DNA of 64,000 nucleotides from Voacanga thouarsii (taxonomy: Eukaryota; Streptophyta; Magnoliopsida; Gentianales; Apocynaceae): NCBI GenBank assembly GCA_026120185.1, contig JANUWF010002342.1:6619501-6683500 (forward strand), given 5' to 3'. How positions within the stretch are numbered: position 1 is the stretch's first letter; each line of letters opens with the position of its first letter. The position numbers and the translations under genes were made by a program. Below, piece after piece: positions 56,061 through 64,000 of this stretch. The notes under the pieces are model-generated. The model saw nothing but the letters and a program-made list of their open reading frames with translations. It made no database searches and had not been told where the DNA came from.

Positions 56061-57600
56061 TCGGTTCGAAAACGCCATATGAGATATGGATTGGGAGACA
56101 ACCTAGTTTGTTATTTACGAAGATTTGGGGTTGTGAAGTTTATGTAAAGCGTTTATTATCCGATAAACTTGCACCTAAATCTGATAAATGCATATTTGTG
56201 GGGTATCCTAAAGAAACTAAAGGATATCAATTTTATCTCCCAAAAGAAAATAGAGTAATTGTTGCTCGAAATGGATTCTTTCTTGAAAAGGAATTTATTT
56301 CCAAAAGAATCGATGGGAGTAAAATACATCTTGATGAGATTCAAAGACCACGATTAGTGCCTGAACCTCATCAAGATGAGATTCAAGAACCACAATTAGT
56401 GCTCGAACCAAATAATGAATCTCGATTAGATGGCTCACAAGTCCAAGATGAGCCTATATCTATAGAACAAGGACCTCGAAGATCGATAGGGTTCGTCAAC
56501 AACTTTGAGAGATATGGATTTCTCATCACCGACGATCACAATGTGGAGCTTATGGTTAATGATGAGCCCACTTCCTATCAAGAAGCCATTAAGAGTTCGA
56601 CTCTAGAAAATGGTTAGAGGCTATGAAGTCGAGATGCAATCCATGTATGATAACCAAGTTTGGACTTTGGTTAACCCACCTAAAGGTTCAAAAACTATTG
56701 GGTGTAAGTGGGTTTTCAAAAGAAAACAGACATGGAGGAAATGTGCATACTTACAAAGCACGATTGGTAGCAAAAGGTTATAGATAACCTCATGGTATAG
56801 ACTATGATGAAACCTTTTCACCGGTTGTAATGCTTAAATCTATCGAGAATTCTTCTTGCCATAGCAGCATATTATGACTATGAAATTTGGCAAATGGATG
56901 TCAAAACCGCGTTTCTTAATGGAAACTTACTCGAAGATGTGTACATGACACAACTTTGAGGGTTTTGATGATCCTTTGAATTCTAATAAAGTGTGCAAGC
57001 TTCAAAGATCCATTTATGGATTGAAGCAAGCATCTCGAAAGTTGGAATCTTCGTTTTGATGAAGCAATTAAAGAATTTAACTTTATCAAAAATGAAGATG
57101 AGCCTTGTGTCTATAAGAAAACAAGTGGGAATGCAATAGTCTTTTTGGTACTTTATGTTGATGATATCTTACTCATTGGAAACGACATCCCAACTCTACA
57201 AAGTGTAAAGACATGGTTGGGAAATTGTTTCTCAATGAAAGACTTAGGTGAAGCTGCCTATATTCTAGGTATAAGGATCTATAGAGATAGATCTAGAAAG
57301 CTAATTGGCCTAAGTCAAAGTGCATACATTGACAAGGTGCTGAAAAGGTTCGGTATGCAAGACTCTAAGAGAGGATTCTTGCCAATGTCACATAGCATTA
57401 AGCTCAGCAAAACTCCAAGTCCTTCTACGAAGGATGAAGAAGAGCGCATGAACAAGATACCATACGCTTCCGCTATAGGGTCTATCATGTATGACATGTT
57501 ATGTACTCGACCCGATGTATCATATGCATTGAGCATGACAAGCGAGTTCCGATCAAATCCTGGAGAGGCACACTTGGATCTGTTGTCAAGAACATACTAA
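56061..57600 (+). pseudogene. copia-3 integrase C-terminus and reverse transcriptase
   Basis: Integrase end: KIWGCEVYVKRLLSDKLAPK and DKCIFVGYPKETKGYQFYLP. A variable linker with a repeated DEIQ(R/E)P(R/Q)LV motif (about 56334-56405) follows. RT begins near SYQEAIKSS. After frame changes come YYDYEIWQMDVKTAFLNG (about 56868), SIYGLKQASRK and the active site YVDD at 57154-57165, intact. Then LGNCFSMKDLGEAAYILGIR, LSQSAYIDKVLKRFGMQDSK and MYDMLCTRPDVSYALSMTSE. Stops and small indels occur mainly between 56600 and 57100. Confidence 0.9.
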
Positions 57601-58150
57601 AGTACTTAAGAAGAACTAAAGATATGTTCTTAGTTTATGGAGGACAAGAATGCGAGCTAGTTGTAAATGGTTACACCGATGCTAGTTTTCGGTCCGACAT
57701 AGATGATTATAGATCGCAATCGGGTTTTCTATTTTGTTTGAATGGAGGTCTTTGTAAGCTGGAAAAGTTCAAAGCAAGACACCGTGGCCGATTCTACTAC
57801 GAAGGCTGAGTATGTAGTTGCCTCGATTGCGACTAAAGAAGCGGTTTGGATTAAAAAGTTCATTACGGAACTAGATGTAGTTCCTAGTATTGTGAACCCG
57901 GTGGATCTCTATTGTGACAACAATGGAGCCATTGCACAAGCTAAGGAACCAAGATCACATCGGCGATCCAAACATATACTTAGACGTTTTCATCTCATTC
58001 GAGAAATTGTTGATAGAGGAGATGTCAATGTATGCAAGGTGCCAGCTGATGACAATGTTGCGGATCCATCGACAAAGCCTCTCCCATCGTCTAAACATGA
58101 TAGTCATACCGAACAATGGGATTACGGCTTATGCCAAATTGGTCTTAGTG
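57601..58150 (+). pseudogene. copia-3 RNase H
   Basis: KNILKYLRRTKDMFLVYGGQ, VNGYTDASFRSDIDDYRSQS, GFLFCLNGGL, frame change, VSWKSSKQDTVADSTTKAEY, VVASIATKEAVWIKKFITEL, VDLYCDNNGAIAQAKEPRSH, HLIREIVDRGDVNVCKVPAD and ADPSTKPLPSSKH. Acidic residues in TDASF, KAEY and YCDN are kept. One frameshift near 57740. The polypurine tract AAGTGGGAGG precedes the 3' LTR at 58163. Confidence 0.9.
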
Positions 58151-58162
58151 CAAGTGGGAGGC

Positions 58163-59608
58163 TGTTGGGGATATGCCCTAGAGTCAATTTGTACTTATAC
58201 AATTGTCATTATGTTTTATATAATAATATGAGGCTTTCCTTTCCATGAATAGTGAGTTTTGTTTTGTTGGTCATCAAGTACGTGACTTGATAGTAAAACC
58301 CTACAATGAATACAATGACTATTCTAAAGCTGTCCACGATCGATTATTATTATTGGAATAATAATAAATTAAGATTAGTATGTTTGTGACTTGATGGCTA
58401 TGTTTTCTCGGCCATGGATATTTGTGATATCGAGTCAAGACATAAATAAATGTTAGAGAACATTGTATTGGACATGACCCACTTGTGAGAGTACTTCATG
58501 GAATATGTCATAAGTACTTTCTAGCCATAATAATATTGAAAGTCCTTCGACCTAAATTCATCATAGTTTCTTACTTGATAAATTCTATATTTTGACATTG
58601 TCTAAAGTTGTCTTTAACCAGATAATAAATTAGACTACTATTGGATATAAAACAAATCAAGGAGAGGAATATGATTGATTGTGAAGGAATTTGTCCCTCT
58701 CAATTATGGGAGAGATATCCATGGGCCCCTTGATAAGTTAGGTTGTTAAAAAATGCATGGCCGTGCTCAAATATATCAATCTAAGATATTGATATCATTT
58801 GTTTGAACGATCTACTATGAAATCAAGAAATAATTGATTAAGCTTAATAAGGATGACATGCTCCGTGCCTTATGCTTAATCCGGATATCGTGTGACAAAG
58901 GGACTAAATATAAAATTATGGTTTGGTTCAAAGAGATCACCGATCTTCATTTAACCTGGATAGTTATAATGTTTTGCTAGAAACCGCTTATAACTTGTGG
59001 GCCATTTAAATACGATTTAGGCACGTTGCCGGTGTTAAATGAACCTATAGGGTCACACAATAAGCGAACTTGTTAGGTTATTTTTACGATGACCAGGTTC
59101 GATGAATCTGGATGATATCCAGATTATAAGAATCGACTCGGTAAAATAATTAGTTAAATTACCGAGATAATGGCAGAATCTTATCATATCAGTTTTAATT
59201 TAATTTGAATTTAAATTAGAATATGATAAGATATGATTAGGGTTGGACTCTAAGAGGTTCGAGGGTTTTTTAAGAAAACCCTAGCCGTCTTTCGATAGTC
59301 CAATTTTTCGGTTGAGAACATTCGTGCCATTCTCTACCAGAGAAAAAAAAAACCTCTCAAACCATAGGCGCTAGCACTCCCCGGGTATCGAGTGAGTTCG
59401 CGGTGTGTATCCGTAGAGGACGTTCGCATACTTGCGGCGTACGGTGATTGTTCGGGTCGAACGTACAACAGCGCAACCAGAATCGAAGGATTTCGATTAC
59501 AGCAACCAGAGGTAACTCTTAAAGCTTAGATCTTCTTAATCGTTTACTTGGGTTCTCGGGAGGGATTCGTAGATGTTTTCCGCGTTTAGGAGTCCACGAA
59601 TCCCAACA
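58163..59608 (+). repeat. copia-3 3' LTR
   Basis: 1446 bp, TGTTGGGGATATG ... CCCAACA with a perfect 7-bp inverted terminus. Its U5 is GC-richer (59380-59520) and contains a donor-like CAGAG|GTAACT near 59509-59515, but no RRSRRLAG start was found. Confidence 0.9.
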
Positions 59609-61130
59609 GCCATAAATATCGAAATTGAGTCCATGTACCTCAATCAGGTCTGCGATCTTGTCACTACACCTGATAAGATAAAATCCATTGGGTGAAAGTA
59701 GGTATACAAGAGAAAGAGAGGTGTGGATGGAAAGGTTGAAACTTATAAAGTAAGGTTAGTTACTAAAGGTTATATTCAAAAAGAATGGATCAATTATAAG
59801 GAAACCTTTTCACCAGTAGCTATGCTTAAGTTTATCTGAATTCTCTTAGCCATCACATGTTGTTATAACTACGATATATGGCAAATGGATGTTAAGATGG
59901 CCTGCTTAAATGGCCATCTTAGCAAAGACATTTATATGTCCCAGCCAGAAGGTTTTGTTGCTATAAGTCAGGAATAAATGGTCTGTAAGCTTAAAAAGTC
60001 CATCTATGGATTTAAGTAAGCGTTACGAGTATGGAACATACGTTTTGATGAAATTGTTAAAGCTTATGATTTTATTCAAAATGTGGATAAACCATGTATA
60101 TATAGGAAATCAAACAGTGGCAAAGTGATTTTCTTGGTACTTTATGTAGATAACATTCTACTAATTGAAAATTATGCAGAGACATTGTTATCAAGGTTTG
60201 GCTATCTAGTTAATTTAGCATGAAAGACATGGCAGAAGCTAGTTACATTCTAGTTATTAAGCTTCTTAGAGATAGGAAGCAGAAAATGTTAGGTTTATCC
60301 TAGTCTGCTTATATTGACAAGATATTGATCAAGTACAGTATGAATCAATGTAAAGGGACTATTATACCTTTTAGACATGGATTATCCTTATCTTCCAAGC
60401 AGTGTCCTCAGACACAAGAAGACAAGCAAAGAATGAGCAGGATCCCTTATACTTCAACTGTGGGAAGTCTCATGTATGTTATGCTTTGTACTAGGCCAGA
60501 TATCTACTTTGCAGTTGGCATGGTTAGTAGATATCAGTTAAATCCAGGGGAAGCTCACTGGTAAGCCGTAAAATATATACTCAAATATCTCAAGGAAATG
60601 AGAGATTATATGCTTGTATATCATGCTGATTATTTGGTTCCTACCGGTTACACAGACTCAGACTTCTAGGTAGATAAAGATGAAAGAAAATTCACTAGTG
60701 GATATGTTTTCACATTGTCTGGAGGAGCTATTTCATAGAAAAGTGTCAAGCAATCCTGTATTGCTGATTCTACTATGGAAGTTGAGTACGTTACTGTTTT
60801 AAAAGCTTCTATAGAAGCTATATAGCTCCGGAAGTTCCTCATAGAACTTGGAGTAGTACTGCACATAGATAGACTTGTCACGATTTATTGTGACAATAGT
60901 GGAGAGGTGTCACAATACAAGAAACCTTGAAATCATAGGAATGGCAAGCACATAGAGAGGAAGTATCACTTCATCCGGGAATTTATCCATAAATGGGAGA
61001 TTGTGGTCGATCAAATTTTCACTGTCAATAATCTAGCAGATCCCTTTATCAATTCTTTGACAATAAAAGTATTTCGCAGATACTTAAATATCATATGGGT
61101 AGGCACTTGTGGACTTTCTTAGTCTTTGTA
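59609..61130 (+). pseudogene. copia-2 reverse transcriptase and RNase H
   Basis: Begins inside RT: IEIESMYLNQVCDLVTTPDK (about 59617), then YDIWQMDVKMACLNGHLSKD, QPEGFVA, LKKSIYGFK, and the active site YVDN at 60143-60154, where the second Asp of YVDD is Asn. Then KDMAEASYILVIKLLRDRKQ, AYIDKILIKYSMNQCKGTII, SRIPYTSTVGSLMYVMLCTR and PDIYFAVGMVSRYQLNPGEA. RNase H follows: YTDSDF then TAG, FTSGYVFTLSGGAIS, STMEVEYVTV, TIYCDNSG, KHIERKYHFIREF and NNLADPF. More than ten stops, mostly TAA/TAG. The part upstream of 59609 (gag to integrase) is missing. Confidence 0.9.
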
Positions 61131-61145
61131 GTGCAAGTGAGAAAT

Positions 61146-62930
61146 TGTTGAAAAATATGCCTCAAAGACTATGTATTCTGTGTAAATATATTGCAATAAA
61201 ATATTTATTCACTTAATTTAGTTTGCTTCTTATATTATGGCACGTTTAAGGTCCAAGTATGACAAGTAATGGTCTATGTGCTGAGTCATTCTTCACAGTA
61301 AGGTATAGACTATGGATATTTGTTATATAAGCAAAATTGAGTTCTTAGTTGTTTGATGAAACTAGGCATTTCATCAAGGTAAGACTATTATGCATAAGTT
61401 CTAATGAGGAATGGTTTACCTTGAATTGGTGAGTAGTTCACTCATATTATTGGCATAAACGTATTTCGAATACGTAGCACTGGACCTATAGTGGTGGTCT
61501 CTCTTAAAGTATTATAATTATAGAGACTAAAGTATTACTGCCATAGCGTGGATGGATACCTTCATACTTGAGTATTAGTTGGTGGTCTTGTGATGCTAAG
61601 GTCTTGCACTTTGATGTATGTTATGTGAGATTTCTTTTGTGAGATCAATAACTATGTACGTTGGGTTTATTACTCTAGTTAGTTAAGACGGACTCATGCA
61701 GCAGAGTTTCTATGCTTCACTTAGTGAATTTAAATCACCCCCTTATGATTGTCTAAGATAATCTAATAATCCAGGGCCCTGGGAATGTGACTCTAGAATG
61801 TGTGCTTTTGGGTAGCTTCCAATGATGAGCAAGTATATTCGAGTGAATCATGGATTATCGGATTAGAGATTTAAAGATAGTAGATGTCTTTGAGATGGGT
61901 TTTAGTACATTTATCCTGCCTCATTGATGGGTGTTACATAGAGGGGTATTTTTGTCATTTCACATGCAAGTCGTAGACATTGCTTTAGTAGTATTATTCT
62001 TGGAGTCAATATTTTCATATGGTGATAAATGAGAATATTTAAAATAGTAAAACACAGCTATTTAATAGTAAGGGTATTTTGATCATTTTAATAGCCATAA
62101 TAATATGTCTCTTGGTCCTTGGAGTAGCTCAAGTTATCTTTGTATTGTTTAGACACAATCTGGGCTTAATAAATAATTATTTTGAAGAGAATAAAATTTA
62201 TTCTAAGAGTCTAATTAGAATTAATTAATTAGTCTTGAGTTTTTATAATGCCCATAAAAGATAGTTAATTAATTGAGAGAATTGGACTAAAATAAATTAA
62301 ATAATTAGACTGATATATGTTGACATATATTAAGAGTCTAATTAAAATTAATTAATTAGTCTTGGATATTTAATAAAATTTAGAAAAGATAAATAATTAA
62401 TTAAGAGAATTTGGTCAATCTTGGATTGGTTTCGGAGCACAACACCAAGCCCATTAGGGCTTAGTGTTTTCGGCCATTAAGGCTTCATGAAGCCCTAAGG
62501 ATATCCAAAATTAGTGTGCAAGAAAGCGAGGAAAAAAAATGTAACGTTTTTTTCTAAGCTTTCTCTCCGTGTGTGCCATTTCTTCCTCTTGTCTCTCGTT
62601 CTTCTCTTCTTTCTCTCTTGAAGATATTTTGATTATAAAAAAAAGTAAGCTTTCACCAAGCTAACCCAAGAGTAACGTAGAGTCATACTCCAGAAGACGA
62701 AGAGAGGAAACTTGGAGATGCTTAATGCGTAGGAGTAGAAGATTGGCGGGAATACCGATCGAACCGTAGGCGCCTTCTTCTCCCCTTCCAACTCAAGTTG
62801 CAGTGCAACCCGGCCCTTCGTTGGTTAATCCGCAACCAATAAGGACAAGTAAGTACTCTCTCCTAGATGTGGCTTGAAAAACTGAAAACATTTTCCCTGC
62901 GTCTTTGATGCTTTCCATTTTGATCCTTCA
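61146..62930 (+). repeat. copia-2 3' LTR
   Basis: 1785 bp, TGTTGAAAAA ... CCTTCA, preceded by the purine tract AAGTGAGAAAT. Inverted repeat CGTATT-TCG-AATACG at 61460-61474. Similar throughout to the 5' LTR at 50214. Confidence 0.9.
62725..62848 (+). pseudogene. LTR-encoded leader exon in the copia-2 3' LTR
   Basis: ATG 62725: MRRSRRLAGIPIEP, TAG, then APSSPLPTQVAVQPGPSLVN and a basic end, followed by the donor ACAA|GTAAGT at 62848/62849. 124 nt, phase 1, same length as the 5' LTR copy. Here the donor is perfect but the frame has one stop; in the 5' copy the reverse holds. Confidence 0.5.
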
Positions 62931-62985
62931 AATTTGTTGTTGTTGTTGTTGTGGTAGTGGTGGTGGTGGTGGTGGTGTTTGAACA
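62931..62985. repeat. Displaced (TTG)n tail of the LINE
   Basis: AATTT (target-duplication copy) runs into about six TTG units and then GGT units. Plant RTE LINEs end GGGAxTAAGGCTTTGTTGTTG..., and the missing tail of the LINE at 50213 is found here, so copia-2 inserted at the junction of LINE body and tail. Confidence 0.85.
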
Positions 62986-63570
62986 AATAGCAAGTCTTCA
63001 GAGTATAGTATAGAAGAACACATCTGAAAAATGTTAGTATAACTATGTTATCTTTTTTGTTTTTTTAAACAATTGCTTCAAATGCTAGTACATCTAGTTA
63101 CTTTGGTCATTTTTTGTGTTATTTTTATGCTTACATCTCTAAAATATTTGCTGAAAGCTTTTACATATTTTTTATGAGACATAAAAGTATCATGAAGCTG
63201 GATAGGGAATTTTGGCTTTTATACTTATTAAGAAATAACAATTTATATTTCTTTCCAAAACTTAAATGTGATCCCCACTTAGTTTAATTTACTTTGAGTA
63301 TGATATAAATAGAATAATATAAGTTCCTAGAATTTTGCTACTTTTTTCTTAGTTAGTTTATTTATGTAATTACCTTTATTATTATTGATGCATAAATTGC
63401 TATAGGAATAATTTTTATTGATTGAATTAAGTACTTGAGATATTTTAAGCTACAAATTATGTGATATGGAAAAAATCCTATATTTCACTTTTAAAGTAAT
63501 AATCTATCGCAATAACCTGCCTTTAATATTTTACATTCTTTAGGTTGTCCCCTGGTTCAGATTCATCCAA
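62986..63570. other. AT-rich flank, no gene seen
   Basis: No domain or element terminus recognised. A short acceptor-plus-frame (TTCTTTAG, then LSPGSDSSNDNDEQ and TAG) at about 63534-63588 looks exon-like but has no partner exon in view. Confidence 0.45.
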
Positions 63571-63968
63571 TGACAATGACGAACAATAGCGACTCATAAA
63601 TGCAAATAGTGAACTCTTTAACTGGAATATTATAAGCATTATAAGTTGGAAGCTAGTAGAGTCATATGCTATTCGCATGAACATTACTCTATACTACTGA
63701 ATGATTGTTGCTCTAGCACCATTTATTCTTCGTATCCTCTCTTATTTATGTCAAACTCTCATGTTAGTATGACAATGACAAACAATAGCTACTCATAGAT
63801 GGGAATAGTAATTCTTTAACTGGGAATATTATAAGTATTATAAGTTGGATGCTAGTAGAGTCATAAGTTATTAGCATGAATGATACTCTATACTACTGAA
63901 TGATTGTTGTTCCAGCACTATTTATTCTTCATACCTTTCTTATTTGCGTCTAACGCTCATGTTAGTAT
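63571..63968. repeat. 199-bp tandem duplication
   Basis: Two copies starting TGACAATGAC at 63571 and 63770. They share ACAATAGC, TATTATAAG, GTAGAGTCATA and CTACTGAATGATTGTTG and differ at roughly one position in ten. Confidence 0.88.
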
Positions 63969-64000
63969 ATTACTGAACAAACTATAATATTTCTTCGCTT

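Larger units (their letters stand above)
52716..59608 (+). mobile_element. Ty1/copia element copia-3, nested in copia-2, 5' LTR damaged
   Basis: Starts TGTTAGGGATATGCCC at 52716, ends CCCAACA at 59608. Contains gag through RNase H in order and a full 3' LTR (58163-59608). The 5' LTR matches the 3' LTR only over its first ~345 bp. The flanking 5-mers, TAAAC and GCCAT, do not match, and the copia-2 gag-integrase region is missing at the same place, so this is not a simple insertion. Confidence 0.88.
50214..62930 (+). mobile_element. Ty1/copia element copia-2, internally deleted, with copia-3 inside
   Basis: LTRs at 50214-52001 (1788 bp) and 61146-62930 (1785 bp). Flanks AGTTT and AATTT differ at one base and fit a 5-bp target duplication within the LINE 3' end. 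Between the LTRs lie its PBS, 0.7 kb of leader, then copia-3, then its own RT and RNase H. Gag, protease and integrase of copia-2 are absent. Its LTR family is related to the copia-1 and solo LTRs (shared CGTATT-TCG-AATACG block and leader exon). Confidence 0.9.

Noticed and set aside
58163..59608. Possible leader exon of the RRSRRLAG type in the copia-3 LTR
   Set aside because: There is a donor-like site near the U5 end, but no ATG with the motif and no second intact LTR to compare.
62936..62985. TTG/GGT run as an independent microsatellite
   Set aside because: Position and sequence fit better as the displaced 3' tail of the RTE LINE interrupted at 50213.
1..64000. CRISPR arrays, bacterial operons, tRNA or rRNA genes
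   Set aside because: The tandem repeats present are microsatellites or long duplications without spacer structure. Gene content is plant transposons, and no cloverleaf or rRNA sequence was recognised.

Overview
This window is plant nuclear DNA, almost certainly from a eudicot. It is AT-rich and intron-bearing, and nearly everything recognisable in it is a decayed plant transposable element. I see no bacterial operon structure, no RNA gene and no intact single-copy host gene. The species cannot be read from the sequence.

Layout. (1) 1-10647: the 3' part of a Ty3/gypsy element of the Tat lineage. It holds gag C-terminus, protease, RT, two RNases H and integrase on +, then an antisense plant-mobile-domain (PMD) gene with its own TATA box and probable introns, then the 3' LTR. 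(2) 10648-12900: AT-rich spacer, a basic ORF without ATG, and a cluster of GC-rich palindromes. (3) 12990-17843 (-): a Mutator-like element with a MURA-type transposase and a downstream second PMD gene. (4) 17844-21013: AT-rich DNA, an unidentified ORF, a GC-rich patch and a copia RNase H scrap. (5) 21014-37554: a CACTA element carrying an LRR-kinase fragment and a Stowaway-like MITE. Its TNP2 transposase is cut by an 11.1-kb Ty1/copia element (copia-1, TSD CTATT), which is itself cut by a solo LTR (TSD ATGAC). (6) 38182-41397: a 3.2-kb solo-LTR-like element with TSD AAAAT. (7) 43745-46722 (-): a mosaic of host gene fragments, made of TraB-family exons 1-2, then type-B response regulator (GARP domain) exons, then two unidentified exons. 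(8) 48118-50213: an RTE-type LINE whose (TTG)n tail is split off at 62931 by a second copia (copia-2, 50214-62930). Copia-2 holds a third copia (copia-3, 52716-59608) and has lost its own gag-integrase region. (9) 62986-64000: flank with a 199-bp tandem duplication.

How the parts relate. Target-site duplications and split reading frames give two relative orders: CACTA, then copia-1, then solo LTR; and LINE, then copia-2, then copia-3. All element coding regions carry stops or frameshifts, so none appears autonomous now.

The most unusual signal is a short coding exon near the 3' end of five copia LTRs from three subfamilies. It starts with M-x-R-R-S-R-R-L-A-G, runs 112-124 nt, and ends at a GT donor (decayed in one copy) just before the PBS. 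Its length is always 1 modulo 3. This looks like a spliced, LTR-encoded leader peptide. Other points of interest are the structured antisense PMD gene, PMD genes in two unrelated element types, the TraB/response-regulator mosaic, and an apparent inter-element recombination within copia-2.
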